A stretch of 41,579 bases of DNA from Sinomonas mesophila (GCF_001999765.1 NZ_MTIC01000033.1:1-41579); one strand, 5' to 3'. Positions 1 to 6,965 are shown, numbered from the stretch's first letter. Numbers and translations are program-made. Notes: generated by a model from the sequence alone, not told the origin.

Positions 1-90
1 CACCAACAACCGCAGGCATCAACACACCCAAGCCGTCACAGACAGCTTGATTTACACCGGATCCCGACGTGGAATCCGCACTTCGGGAGC

Positions 91-123
91 GGTGCCGCTC
101 ACGGCCCGACCGTGAGCGGCACC
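91..123 (-). terminator. hairpin terminator at the end of the lipoprotein gene
   Basis: A perfect 13-bp stem (GGTGCCGCTCACG paired with CGTGAGCGGCACC) with a 7-nt loop overlaps the stop codon of the lipoprotein gene that ends at 99. There is no T tract on either side. It could act from either direction. Confidence 0.6.
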
Positions 124-581
124 TCCCGCACGGCACACGAGGCGAGCACGACGGCGTCGGCCCGCCCCGCCGTCGTGCCCGCCGCGCGCCTGAGGCGGTT
201 GTTGGTGCCCGTGTCGTCGCACCAGTCGAGGCCGTACGGATAGGCCGAGACGTGGCCGCGCCCCTCCGCGGTGTCCGCCGGGACCTCGAAGGTGAGGCTG
301 AACCCGCCGGCGTCGCGCATCGGGGCGAGCACCCGCACCACCTCCCGCCCCGCGGCGTCGACCACGGTGACCTCGATCTGCGCGCCCGCGCCATACCGGG
401 GGTCGCATGTCGCGTCCGGGGCCGAGACAGTGATCCGCTCCCCGACGCTCGCCCGGTCCGGCGTCACCGTGTAGGCGGGAGGCATGCACGGCGGAGCCCC
501 CGACCCGAAGGTCGGCCAGCACGCCGTGAGGAGCGGCGCGGCAATGAAGGCCGCCGCGGCCCCCGCCGTCGCCCTGAACAT
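99..581 (-). CDS. putative secreted lipoprotein
   Basis: A 160-residue lipoprotein whose function I do not recognise. Residues 1-20 form a signal peptide ending in the lipobox L-L-T-A-C, so Cys21 should be lipidated and the protein held on the outer face of the membrane. The mature part has four further cysteines and stretches typical of a beta-rich, Ig-like fold (for example around YTVTPDRASVGERITVSA), but no family-defining motif. The start is the ATG at 581. A TACCGT box lies exactly 6 nt upstream with no ribosome-binding site, which suggests a leaderless transcript. The gene is divergent from the TetR regulator at 663, with 81 bp between them that hold an inverted repeat, so that regulator may control it. 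Confidence 0.75.
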   Translation of the reverse strand: MFRATAGAAAAFIAAPLLTACWPTFGSGAPPCMPPAYTVTPDRASVGERITVSAPDATCDPRYGAGAQIEVTVVDAAGREVVRVLAPMRDAGGFSLTFEVPADTAEGRGHVSAYPYGLDWCDDTGTNNRLRRAAGTTAGRADAVVLASCAVREVPLTVGP

Positions 582-587
582 GTGCTC

Positions 588-593
588 ACGGTA
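588..593 (-). promoter_or_regulatory. -10 box of the lipoprotein gene (leaderless)
   Basis: TACCGT on the minus strand is followed by exactly 6 nt and then the ATG at 581. Confidence 0.5.
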
Positions 594-631
594 GGCCGGT
601 TCCGCCCGCGTGTCACAGGCGCAAAACGGGC

Positions 632-656
632 TTTTACTGACACACCGACGTAAAAT
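632..656 (+). promoter_or_regulatory. TetR operator overlapping a leaderless -10 box
   Basis: The inverted repeat TTTTAC-N12-GTAAAA (632-655) overlaps the -10 box TAAAAT (651-656), which is 6 nt before the ATG at 663. A repressor bound here would block its own promoter. This is the usual arrangement for an autoregulated TetR gene. Confidence 0.5.
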
Positions 657-662
657 GTGGGT

Positions 663-1304
663 ATGCCCCGCATCCAGGCCGAGTCGAACGCAGCCCAACG
701 CGCGCTCACGCAGCGCCGCATCCTCGACGCCTTCGGCGAGCTGCTCTTCACCCGAGGACTCCCCGGCCTGACCATGACCGACGTCGCCCGCCAGGCCGGC
801 GTCGGCCGCACCGCCGTGTACAACTACTACGCGGACATGGAGGAGCTCCTCATCGGGTACGCGCTCGACGAGACGGGCCGCTTCCTCGCAGACCTCAAGA
901 CCGAACTGAACGCGCTCGAGAACCCGATCGACCGGCTTGCCGTCTACATCCGGGCGCAGGTCGAGGACCTCTCCCGCCGCCACCTGCCACCGGGGCCCGC
1001 GATGCGGGCGGTGCTCTCGCCGTCGTCCTTCGCCAAGCTCGGCGACCACGTCGGCGAGCTCAACGCCCTGCTGACCCAGATCCTGCGCGATGCGATGGCC
1101 GAGGGCTACCTGCCGCGGGCAGACGTGGACGAGCTCGTGCGGCTCGTCCACGGCTCGCTCACCGCGAGCGCGGACCGCGGCCGCGGCGAGGACGGGGCGG
1201 CGGACGACGACGACGCCGAGCGCCGCACGGCCGCCACCGTGCGCTTCATCCAGCTTGGCGTGGGCGCCCGCTTCGATGCCGAGGGCAGGCCCGTCCGGCG
1301 CTGA
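663..1304 (+). CDS. TetR/AcrR family transcriptional regulator
   Basis: A 213-residue TetR-type repressor. The N-terminal helix-turn-helix is clear: ILDAFGELLFTRGLPGLTMT leads into DVARQAGVGRTAVYNYYAD, at about residues 22-58. The C-terminal ligand domain is mostly helical and shows no recognisable ligand signature. A Glu/Asp-rich loop (residues about 170-190) is unusual. ATG at 663 is preferred over the in-frame GTG at 657, because TAAAAT lies exactly 6 nt before it. The gene is divergent from the lipoprotein at 581. The inverted repeat between them suggests autoregulation and possible control of the neighbour; the ligand is unknown. Confidence 0.85.
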   Translation: MPRIQAESNAAQRALTQRRILDAFGELLFTRGLPGLTMTDVARQAGVGRTAVYNYYADMEELLIGYALDETGRFLADLKTELNALENPIDRLAVYIRAQVEDLSRRHLPPGPAMRAVLSPSSFAKLGDHVGELNALLTQILRDAMAEGYLPRADVDELVRLVHGSLTASADRGRGEDGAADDDDAERRTAATVRFIQLGVGARFDAEGRPVRR

Positions 1305-1348
1305 ACCGGACACGACGGCCCGACCGGCCGCCGAGCCGCCCGGGGGGC

Positions 1349-1987
1349 TCAGCCCACGGGCGCCGTCGCCGGAAGGGTGGGGACCGCACAGGTGATGGTT
1401 CCCGGCGTGTGGTCCACGAGCCCCGGGTCCGTGAGCGCCCCGTACGCGGGCCCGAGGATGAGGTCCACGCTCGCGTCTCCTCGGTCGTCCCGCACGAACA
1501 CGCTCCCCGGGACATTGCGCTGGAGCGTGAAGACTGCGGGCTCCCCCGCAAACCCGCCCCTGATCACGGCCGTCACTTCGGTCGGGTACCGCTTGTTGCC
1601 CACGGCCTGGACCGTGAACTTGCGCTCCATGAGCTGGTCGGCGACCTGCCTGGCGAGCCCCTCGCGACCGGCCGCGTTGAACACGTTGACCGTGACCTGT
1701 TCGGGCGGGAGGTAGTCGTAGGTCCCGGTGGGGCACTCGGCGAGGCTCCGGGTCTCCTGTGCCTGGGGCAGCCGGATGAGGCCCGTGAGGATGGCGATGG
1801 CTGTGCCTGTCGCGCCGAGGACGAGGGCCGCGAGGAGGAAGATCACGATGCCGTGCCGGACGTGCCGCCACATCCGTGGGCGGTCCACGACCGTGGGATC
1901 CTCCGGGGGGAAGTGCGAGCGTAGCTCCTTCCCGGACACGACGTGGTGGCCGTGGAAGACGCTCAGGTCCTTGGGCTTGCGGGGCAT
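1349..1987 (-). CDS. LytR C-terminal domain (LytR_C) membrane protein
   Basis: A 212-residue protein with a cytoplasmic N-terminus of about 45 residues, one transmembrane segment (about 46-72, rich in I/L/A/G) and an extracytoplasmic LytR_C domain (about 95-195). That domain carries the typical pattern VTVNVFNAAGREGLARQVAD and ends in VDLILGPAYG. LytR_C domains occur at the C-terminus of LytR-CpsA-Psr glycopolymer ligases, and alone in proteins of the mycobacterial VirR type linked to cell-envelope integrity. This one has no ligase domain. It lies 7 nt downstream of the 99-residue gene at 1995-2294 and is probably cotranscribed with it, since no promoter is visible in the gap. Confidence 0.8.
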   Translation of the reverse strand: MPRKPKDLSVFHGHHVVSGKELRSHFPPEDPTVVDRPRMWRHVRHGIVIFLLAALVLGATGTAIAILTGLIRLPQAQETRSLAECPTGTYDYLPPEQVTVNVFNAAGREGLARQVADQLMERKFTVQAVGNKRYPTEVTAVIRGGFAGEPAVFTLQRNVPGSVFVRDDRGDASVDLILGPAYGALTDPGLVDHTPGTITCAVPTLPATAPVG

Positions 1988-1994
1988 GCAGGCC

Positions 1995-2294
1995 TCACTG
2001 GTCGAGGTCGAGGACGCGGGCGTGGATCGCGGTGCGCTGGTGGAGGGCCGTGCGGACGGCGCGGTGCAGGCCGTCCTCGAGGTAGAGCACTCCCTGGTAC
2101 TGGACCACGTGCGGGAAGAGGTCGCCGAAGAAGGTCGAGTCCTCGGCCAGGAGGGCCTCGAGGTCGAGCGTGCGCTTCGTGGTCACGAGCTCGTCGAGCC
2201 GCACGGGCCGGGGCGGGAGCGAGGCCCAGTCCTTCGGCGAGCTATAGCCATGTTCCGGGTACGGACGTCCCTCGCCCACCGCTTTGAAGATCAC
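1995..2294 (-). CDS. conserved small actinobacterial protein (VapB-antitoxin/ParB-like annotation family)
   Basis: A 99-residue cytoplasmic protein conserved next to LytR_C genes in Micrococcaceae and, as I recall, often labelled a VapB-family antitoxin. No PIN-domain toxin lies nearby, so that label deserves caution. The C-terminal half (GVLYLEDGLHRAVRTALHQR, then TAIHARVL) resembles the 'dG.HR..Aa' motif of ParB-like folds; this is my inference. The start is GTG at 2294. TAGGCT lies exactly 6 nt upstream with no Shine-Dalgarno sequence, so the mRNA is probably leaderless. It is the first gene of a two-gene operon with the LytR_C protein. Confidence 0.7.
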   Translation of the reverse strand: MIFKAVGEGRPYPEHGYSSPKDWASLPPRPVRLDELVTTKRTLDLEALLAEDSTFFGDLFPHVVQYQGVLYLEDGLHRAVRTALHQRTAIHARVLDLDQ

Positions 2295-2300
2295 CTGTCA

Positions 2301-2306
2301 AGCCTA
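2301..2306 (-). promoter_or_regulatory. -10 box of the 99-residue gene (leaderless)
   Basis: TAGGCT on the minus strand, 6 nt (TGACAG), then GTG at 2294. Confidence 0.5.
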
Positions 2307-2414
2307 GGCCCGGCCCCGCGGCGTGCGTCAGTCCCTCCCTCGGGGGCCAGCGCATTGTGGCCAAACGGTTACTCGCAGGGAGGCCCGCCCCCGCTCTCGT
2401 CATCTCGGCAGGCG

Positions 2415-2449
2415 CCATTCTGGCCCGCCGACGGCGGGTGCCAGAATGG
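2415..2449 (+). promoter_or_regulatory. long inverted repeat overlapping the HAD gene promoter
   Basis: CCATTCTGG (2415-2423) and CCAGAATGG (2441-2449) form a perfect 9-bp inverted repeat. Between them CCCGCC (2424-2429) pairs with GGCGGG (2433-2438). The right arm contains CAGAAT, 6 nt before the ATG at 2454. If transcription starts at that ATG, this is a DNA operator over the core promoter. If it starts upstream, the RNA would fold into a strong hairpin 4 nt before the start codon. Confidence 0.6.
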
Positions 2450-2453
2450 GCGC

Positions 2454-3344
2454 ATGAACGTCACCCCCGCCTTCGCTCTGCTGCTCGACGTCGACGGTCC
2501 GATCGCGAGCCCGCAGACCCGGGACGTGAAGCCCGAGATCATCGAGCTCCTGACGGAGCTCGGCAACGCGGGCATCCCGATCATCTTCAACACGGGCCGC
2601 TCGGACGCGTTCATCCGCGAGCAGGTCATGGAGCCCATGCTCGCGGCCGGCATGCCCGAGGGGCTCACGGTCCATGCGATCTGCGAGAAGGGCGCCACCT
2701 GGTTCTCGTTCTCCGCGCAGGGCGCCGGCGTCGTCCACGTGGACCACGAGCTCGCGGTCCCGACGGCCTACGCCGACGACATCCGCACGCTCGTGGCCGA
2801 GCGCTACGCCGAGCACATGTTCTTCGACGAGACGAAGCGGGCCATGGTCTCGGTCGAGCAGCTCATCGAGGTCGCCAATGCCGACTACCTCGAGGAGCAG
2901 CAGCGCTTCGACCTCGACGCGATGGGCGTCATGGCGCGGCATGACCTCGGCGTCGTGCGCCTGGACCATCACGTGCCCGGCAGCGACGACACGGTGGACT
3001 ACCGCGTGGACCCGACGATCATCTCGACGGACATCGAGTCCGTCCGCCTCGGCAAGGACCTCGGCGCGAGCCGCGCGTGCGAGCTGCTCAGCCGCGACGG
3101 GATCGTGCCCGTGGCCTGGTACACCGTCGGCGACTCCCGCACCGACTACGCGATGGCGGACTGGCTGCACCACAACGACCACGTCGTGAGCCACGTGGAC
3201 GTCCGCCCCGCCGACGGCGTCCCGCAGAAGCCGTACGAGGTGCTCACCGCCTCGTACCTCGGCCTCGACGAGGACGTGATCCACGACGACGCCGGGCTGG
3301 CCTTCCTGCGCCGCTGGCGGGATTCGATCGCCCTGGCGGACTGA
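2454..3344 (+). CDS. HAD-superfamily hydrolase
   Basis: A 296-residue cytoplasmic HAD phosphohydrolase. All four motifs are present: I is LLLDVDGPI (nucleophile Asp at residue 10, general acid Asp12), II is FNTGRS, III is the lysine in VRLGKDLGA, and IV is VGDSRTDYAMADWL. The large cap inserted between motifs II and III and the GDSxxD motif place it with the Cof/sucrose- or mannosyl-phosphate phosphatase type of class II HAD enzymes, but the substrate cannot be read from sequence. The ATG at 2454 is preferred. It lacks a ribosome-binding site and is preceded at 6 nt by CAGAAT, inside a long inverted repeat that probably regulates it. Confidence 0.85.
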   Translation: MNVTPAFALLLDVDGPIASPQTRDVKPEIIELLTELGNAGIPIIFNTGRSDAFIREQVMEPMLAAGMPEGLTVHAICEKGATWFSFSAQGAGVVHVDHELAVPTAYADDIRTLVAERYAEHMFFDETKRAMVSVEQLIEVANADYLEEQQRFDLDAMGVMARHDLGVVRLDHHVPGSDDTVDYRVDPTIISTDIESVRLGKDLGASRACELLSRDGIVPVAWYTVGDSRTDYAMADWLHHNDHVVSHVDVRPADGVPQKPYEVLTASYLGLDEDVIHDDAGLAFLRRWRDSIALAD

Positions 3345-3374
3345 GCGCACGACGGCGCGGGGCCGGGTCCGGCG

Positions 3375-3893
3375 TCAGGCCTCCGTGCCGGCCCGGTTGC
3401 CGGCGGCCCGGTCGCCGGACGCGCGGAGGCGCTGCCGCGCCGTCGCCGTCCCCGGGCCCACGGGAACGTGCCCGGTGGCCCGGGCGAGCCCGAACCGCGG
3501 CATCCCGCTGTAGACCGTCTCGATGCCGGCGGCCGGCACCTGGTACGTCTCGTGCCACACCCCGACGTCGCCCGTGCCCGCGACGGACGTCATGAACCGG
3601 CGCCAGGGCTCGAGGTGCGGCGCCTCGCGATCCGCGGCGAAGCGCATGAGGTGCTCGGGACTCTCCCAGTAGCTCACGAGCAGCGTCGTGCGCCCCAGCC
3701 ACTGATGGAAATCGAGCATGCCCGCCTCCGGCCGCGTCGCGAGGTAGCGGAGCATGGGCGGCATCGCCGAGGCGACGCGCAGCACCGTTCCGAGCTTCCA
3801 CCACCTGTTCGCACGCATCCCGATGAGGAACACGGTCACCGACTCGCGCCCCGTCTCCGCGGTGAAGCGTCCGGGGAAAACCTCCTGCTCCAT
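3375..3893 (-). CDS. DUF4188 (monooxygenase-like) family protein
   Basis: A 172-residue protein of the DUF4188 family, small ferredoxin-like proteins related to monooxygenase/antibiotic-biosynthesis monooxygenase folds. Supporting stretches are TVFLIGMRANRWWKLGTVLR, LLVSYWESPEHLMRFA, VGVWHETYQVPAAGIETVYS and MPRFGLARATGHVPVG. The ATG at 3893 follows a strong AAGGAGG ribosome-binding site. It is divergent from the TetR gene at 3971, and the 77 bp between them hold two 11-bp direct repeats that look like the operator. Physiological substrate unknown. The last ~20 residues are Arg/Ala-rich and probably disordered. Confidence 0.8.
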   Translation of the reverse strand: MEQEVFPGRFTAETGRESVTVFLIGMRANRWWKLGTVLRVASAMPPMLRYLATRPEAGMLDFHQWLGRTTLLVSYWESPEHLMRFAADREAPHLEPWRRFMTSVAGTGDVGVWHETYQVPAAGIETVYSGMPRFGLARATGHVPVGPGTATARQRLRASGDRAAGNRAGTEA

Positions 3894-3929
3894 GCCCCTC
3901 CTTGGTGTCCTCCGGCGTCGCCGGATCAA

Positions 3930-3963
3930 TAACGACGTTACAAAACGATGTTACGGATAGACT
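3930..3963 (+). promoter_or_regulatory. TetR operator repeats and -10 box
   Basis: AACGACGTTAC (3931-3941) and AACGATGTTAC (3944-3954) are direct repeats 13 bp apart. The first lies within the palindrome TAACGACGTTA (3930-3940). The second runs into the -10 box TAGACT (3958-3963), which is 7 nt before the TetR ATG. The likely role is autorepression plus control of the divergent DUF4188 gene. Confidence 0.55.
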
Positions 3964-3970
3964 GGGGGGC

Positions 3971-4582
3971 ATGGCAAGACCCACCGTGTATGACAGCGCC
4001 CTGCGGGAGCGCCTCCTCGAGGTGACCGCCGAGCTCGTGGACCGCGACGGCCCCGCGCGGCTCGCGCTGCGGGACGTGGCCCGGCGCGCGGGAACCTCGA
4101 CGACGGCCGTGTACTCGCTCTTCGGCGGGAAGGCCGAGCTCGTGAACGCCGTGCTGGATGCGGGCTTCGCCTCGTTCGCCGACTCGCAGCGGGCGGCCGC
4201 CGACGGCGGGCTTCGCTCCCTGGGCGCGGCGTACCGGGAGTGGGCGGTGGCTCACCCCGCGCTCTACCGGCTCATGTTCGGCGGCGCGCTCGCAGTGTCC
4301 GAGGGCTGCTCGCCGACGCCGGAGGTCGCCGACACCGCGATCGCCCCGCTGCTGGCCGCCGTCGCCGAAGGCCAGCGGGAAGGGCGCCTCCGTCCGGGTC
4401 CGGTCCCCGAGATCGCGCTCGCGATCTGGGGGCAGGTCCACGGCCTCGTGAGCCTCGAGCTGGCCCGGGTGGCCCCGCCCGGCCTCGACTGGGCGGCGGG
4501 GTACGAAGCGGCGCTCGACGCCGTCGGGCGGGCCTGGGCGTCGGAGCCCGCGAGCCAGGAAGGCTGCGGCCCGAGACGCTAG
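3971..4582 (+). CDS. TetR family transcriptional regulator (TetR_C_33-like C-terminus)
   Basis: A 203-residue TetR regulator. The helix-turn-helix spans about residues 10-55 (LRDVARRAGTSTTAVYSLFG, then KAEL). The C-terminal half has the pattern AYREWAVAHPALYRLMFGGA, typical of the WHG/TetR_C_33 ligand domain found in many actinobacterial regulators. No ribosome-binding site is visible. TAGACT is 7 nt upstream, so a leaderless mRNA is likely. It is divergent from DUF4188, whose expression it probably controls. Its stop codon overlaps that of the convergent glutathione peroxidase gene: both use the single tetramer CTAG at 4579-4582. Confidence 0.88.
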   Translation: MARPTVYDSALRERLLEVTAELVDRDGPARLALRDVARRAGTSTTAVYSLFGGKAELVNAVLDAGFASFADSQRAAADGGLRSLGAAYREWAVAHPALYRLMFGGALAVSEGCSPTPEVADTAIAPLLAAVAEGQREGRLRPGPVPEIALAIWGQVHGLVSLELARVAPPGLDWAAGYEAALDAVGRAWASEPASQEGCGPRR

Positions 4583-5079
4583 AGGCGCGCGGGCTCGGGC
4601 AGGAGGGCCTCGATGGCCGCGCGCAGCTCGGGGTCGTCGGGCTCGACGGACGAGCGGAAGCGGCCCACCGTCTCGCCCTCGGCGCTCACGAGGAACTTCT
4701 CGAAGTTCCACGCGACCTTCTCGCCGCGATCGTCGCCCGCAGGGAACCGCGAGAGGGCCGCGTAGAGCGGGTGCTGGTTCTTGCCCAGGACGCTGGCCTT
4801 GGCGGCGAGCGGGAAGCTGACGCCGAAGTTCAGGCGGCAGAACTCCTCGATGTCCGCGTCCGTCCCGGGCTCCTGGCCCGCGAACTGGTTGCACGGCACG
4901 CCCAGGACCACGAGGCCACGGTCGCGGTACTCGCGGTAGAGGGCCTCGAGCCCGTCGTACTGACGCGTGTAGCCGCACTTGGAGGCGACGTTGACCACGA
5001 GGACGGCGCTCCCGGCGAACCGGCCGAACGTCGTCTCGGTGCCGTCGTTGAGGGTCAGGGCGATCTCGTGCAGGCGCAT
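4579..5079 (-). CDS. glutathione peroxidase family thiol peroxidase
   Basis: A 166-residue GPx-type peroxidase that reduces hydroperoxides. The signatures are NVASKCGYT with peroxidatic Cys35 (Cys rather than selenocysteine), VLGVPCNQFAGQEPG with catalytic Gln69, and WNFEKFLV with the catalytic Trp/Asn. Actinobacteria generally lack glutathione, so the reductant is probably thioredoxin or a mycothiol system (inference). The ATG at 5079 has no Shine-Dalgarno sequence. TAGACT lies exactly 6 nt upstream, so a leaderless mRNA is expected. Convergent with the TetR gene, sharing overlapping stop codons. Confidence 0.92.
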   Translation of the reverse strand: MRLHEIALTLNDGTETTFGRFAGSAVLVVNVASKCGYTRQYDGLEALYREYRDRGLVVLGVPCNQFAGQEPGTDADIEEFCRLNFGVSFPLAAKASVLGKNQHPLYAALSRFPAGDDRGEKVAWNFEKFLVSAEGETVGRFRSSVEPDDPELRAAIEALLPEPARL

Positions 5080-5085
5080 CCGACC

Positions 5086-5091
5086 AGTCTA
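5086..5091 (-). promoter_or_regulatory. -10 box of the glutathione peroxidase gene (leaderless)
   Basis: TAGACT on the minus strand, 6 nt (GGTCGG), then ATG at 5079. Confidence 0.5.
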
Positions 5092-5117
5092 GGCCCGCCG
5101 GCGGAGCCGCACAGACC

Positions 5118-5154
5118 AGCGGGGCCGGCCGGGATTATCCCGGCCGGCCCCGCT
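5118..5154 (-). terminator. strong hairpin terminator after the M23 peptidase gene
   Basis: A perfect 17-bp stem (AGCGGGGCCGGCCGGGA and its complement) with a 3-nt loop lies 9 bp past the stop codon of the peptidase gene. No T tract. Confidence 0.7.
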
Positions 5155-5163
5155 CGAGTGTGC

Positions 5164-6588
5164 CTACGACGCCGGCGCGGCGGCAGTCGCATCGACGACG
5201 GCCGGGGCGGGCTCCGCAGGGATGGCGGTCGGGTCGGCGGTGACCGTCGACGGCTCGGCGATGACCACGGGAGCCACGACCGGCGCCGGCGCGGGCTCCA
5301 CGATCAGGACCGGGGCTGGCTCGTACACCGGAGCCGGCTCGTACACCGGGGCGGGCTCGTACACCGGAGCCGGGGCGGGCTCCACGGTCAGGACCGGCGC
5401 CGGCTCGAGCACCGGCGCGGGGGCCGGAGCCGGCTCGAGAACCGGCGTCGGGGCCGGCTCGGGCGCCGGCGCGGGTTCAGGCGCAGGAGCCGGCGCGGGT
5501 TCAGGCGCAGGAGCCGGGGCCGGTTCAGGCGCAGGAGCCGGGGCCGGTTCAGGCGCAGGAGCCGGCGCGGGTTCAGGCGCAGGAGCCGGGGCGGATTCAG
5601 GCGCAGGAGCCGGGGCGGATTCAGGCGTCGGAGCCGGCTCAGGAGCCGGAGCCGGAGCCGGCGCGGGAGCAGGAGCCGGCGGGGTGCTCTGCCCGGTGAA
5701 CAGCCTCGTCGTCGGAGCGGCCGCCGGCGGGCCGACGGGGGTCGGATCGAAAAGCAGCGGGGCTGCCGGCGGCTGCCAGGTGGGGACGACGACCTCGCCG
5801 TCGAGCGGCTGGGCCGCCCGAGCGGGGATGGCCCAGCTCTGGCGCTCGTTCGTCGCGACGCCATCCCTAGGCGTGTAGTCCGTGACTTCGAGCGGCTCCT
5901 CGAGAAGAGCCTCTTTCGGGATCGGGATGAACGTAAAGGTTCCCGGATCGACATGCTCGTCGTCGCGGATCGTCTCGAAGTGCAGGTGGCAGCCCGTCGA
6001 GGAGCCAGTGGAGCCCACGAGGCCGATGACCTGCCCGGGCTTGACCAGCTCGCCCTTCTCCACGGCGATGCCCTCCATGTGGTTGTAGGTCGTGATGAGG
6101 CCGTTGCCGTGGTCGATCTCGACACGGTTCCCACCGCCCCACGGGTGCCAGCCCGCGGCCCGCACCTCGCCGGCGTCGGACGCGTAGACGCGCTCGCCGC
6201 ACGGGGCGGCATAGTCCTGACCCCAGTGGAACTCGCCCGCCTCGCCCGTGATCGGGTTCGTGCGGTAGCCGAAGACCGAGCCGGGGGTGAAGGATTCAAG
6301 CGGCGCGTAGAGACTCCCAGCCTCGGGTCGCTTGAGGTCTGTCGACTCTGCAGCGACGGGCGCCGCTGTCGAGTCCGAGGTTTCCAGCCCGGCCGTGACG
6401 GTGCGGACGTCGCTCCGGTAGAAGGCCACCGCGGCGTCGGGGTCCGCGGTGATCGACCGGATGTCGCCCGCGAAGGCGGGCATGGCCGTGAGCGCAGTAG
6501 TGCCCAGGGCGGTGAAGAGAGTTGCTGCTGCCCTGATCCGGGCTCGCCGGAGTTTGGCGGGTGTGGCGCGGTGCATAGCGCGGTGCAT
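5164..6588 (-). CDS. secreted M23 family metallopeptidase with Pro/Ala-rich tail
   Basis: A secreted peptidoglycan peptidase (LytM/M23). From the chosen ATG (6588) it has 474 residues: a signal peptide ending TAMPAFA, a short N-terminal region, the M23 domain, and a ~190-residue C-terminal tail. The zinc ligands are visible in FHWGQDYAAP (H and D) and TGCHLHFET (HxH). The tail is almost entirely Pro, Ala, Glu and Val, built from 8-residue (PEPAPAPA) and 6-residue (PVYEPA) repeats, and is probably an extended cell-wall-spanning linker. The start is uncertain: in-frame ATGs lie at 6612, 6588 and 6576 and a GTG at 6708. The 6588 start has GGGGGC 11-15 nt upstream. The gene reads away from a tandem-repeat region and ends in a strong terminator. 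Confidence 0.85.
   Translation of the reverse strand: MHRAMHRATPAKLRRARIRAAATLFTALGTTALTAMPAFAGDIRSITADPDAAVAFYRSDVRTVTAGLETSDSTAAPVAAESTDLKRPEAGSLYAPLESFTPGSVFGYRTNPITGEAGEFHWGQDYAAPCGERVYASDAGEVRAAGWHPWGGGNRVEIDHGNGLITTYNHMEGIAVEKGELVKPGQVIGLVGSTGSSTGCHLHFETIRDDEHVDPGTFTFIPIPKEALLEEPLEVTDYTPRDGVATNERQSWAIPARAAQPLDGEVVVPTWQPPAAPLLFDPTPVGPPAAAPTTRLFTGQSTPPAPAPAPAPAPAPEPAPTPESAPAPAPESAPAPAPEPAPAPAPEPAPAPAPEPAPAPAPEPAPAPAPEPAPAPEPAPTPVLEPAPAPAPVLEPAPVLTVEPAPAPVYEPAPVYEPAPVYEPAPVLIVEPAPAPVVAPVVIAEPSTVTADPTAIPAEPAPAVVDATAAAPAS
5318..5371 (-). repeat. 18-bp coding tandem repeat (3 units)
   Basis: Three units of GGCTCGTACACCGGAGCC, with two changes in the middle copy, encode three PVYEPA hexapeptides in the peptidase tail. 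Confidence 0.85.
5474..5641 (-). repeat. 24-bp coding tandem repeat (7 units)
   Basis: Seven head-to-tail 24-bp units beginning GGTTCAGGCGCAGGAGCCGG encode the P-E-P-A-P-A-P-A tail of the M23 peptidase. Units differ at only a few bases (the last two and the end are the most diverged). Copy-number change by slippage would be in frame. Confidence 0.85.
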
Positions 6589-6724
6589 GATCGGACTGCC
6601 CCCATCGGTCATGGCGCCGCAGGCACGGCGCATCAATCGGATTAACTTGGTCCGCGCACCCAGCCTGCGCAATGCGATTATTCTCACGTCCTCGAGCGGC
6701 TTGAGCACCCCTTTTCCGCGAAGT

Positions 6725-6810
6725 CACGTACTCGTCCGAGGCGAACAAGTAGTCATCGAGGGCGAAGCCACGTAGTCATCGGAGGCGACCACGTACTCAT
6801 CGGGAGGGAA
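6725..6810. repeat. four imperfect 21-23 bp tandem repeats upstream of the M23 gene
   Basis: Units at 6725-6745, 6746-6768, 6769-6789 and 6790-6810 share the consensus CACGTAsTCATCGgAGGCGA. They lie between the tRNA-Ser terminator and the M23 peptidase start, so they are in its promoter/leader region. The second unit is 23 bp, which breaks any reading frame and argues against a coding repeat. Confidence 0.7.
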
Positions 6811-6812
6811 TA

Positions 6813-6848
6813 GAAAAAAGACACCCCCGGTCATGGACCGGGGGTGTC
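6813..6848 (-). terminator. intrinsic terminator of the tRNA-Ser gene
   Basis: The minus strand has a perfect 13-bp stem (GACACCCCCGGTC and its complement) with a 3-nt loop, followed directly by TTTTTT. It lies 8 bp past the 3' end of the tRNA and is the only terminator in the window with a classic U tract. Confidence 0.92.
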
Positions 6849-6855
6849 TGCGCGC

Positions 6856-6940
6856 GGAGGATGGGGGATTTGAACCCCCGAGGGCTGTTAACCCAACACG
6901 CGTTCCAGGCGTGCGCCATAGGCCGCTAGGCGAATCCTCC
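6856..6940 (-). tRNA. tRNA-Ser (anticodon GGA)
   Basis: An 85-nt class II tRNA. The acceptor arms GGAGGAT/ATCCTCC pair. The anticodon loop reads CTGGAAC, giving anticodon GGA (UCC/UCU serine codons). A long variable arm, as expected for tRNA-Ser, precedes the T arm with GGTTCAAATCC. The 3' CCA is not encoded. A TATTCT -10 box (plus-strand 6966-6971) lies just upstream, and a strong terminator follows. Confidence 0.95.
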
Positions 6941-6965
6941 AGGCAGCTCGTTCAGAGCAGACTCC

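Noticed and set aside
2-115. A plus-strand open frame of 37 codons running in from the left edge, ending TGA at 113.
   Set aside because: It may be the C-terminus of a gene outside the window, but it matches nothing I recognise and overlaps the hairpin and end of the convergent lipoprotein gene.
99-1871. A 590-codon minus-strand open frame covering the lipoprotein, the TetR gene and part of the LytR_C gene.
   Set aside because: Only its last 160 codons are a real gene. The upstream part is antisense to a clear TetR gene and arises from high GC.
1995-2294. Toxin-antitoxin module based on the VapB label.
   Set aside because: No PIN-domain or other toxin gene is adjacent; the partner is a LytR_C envelope protein.
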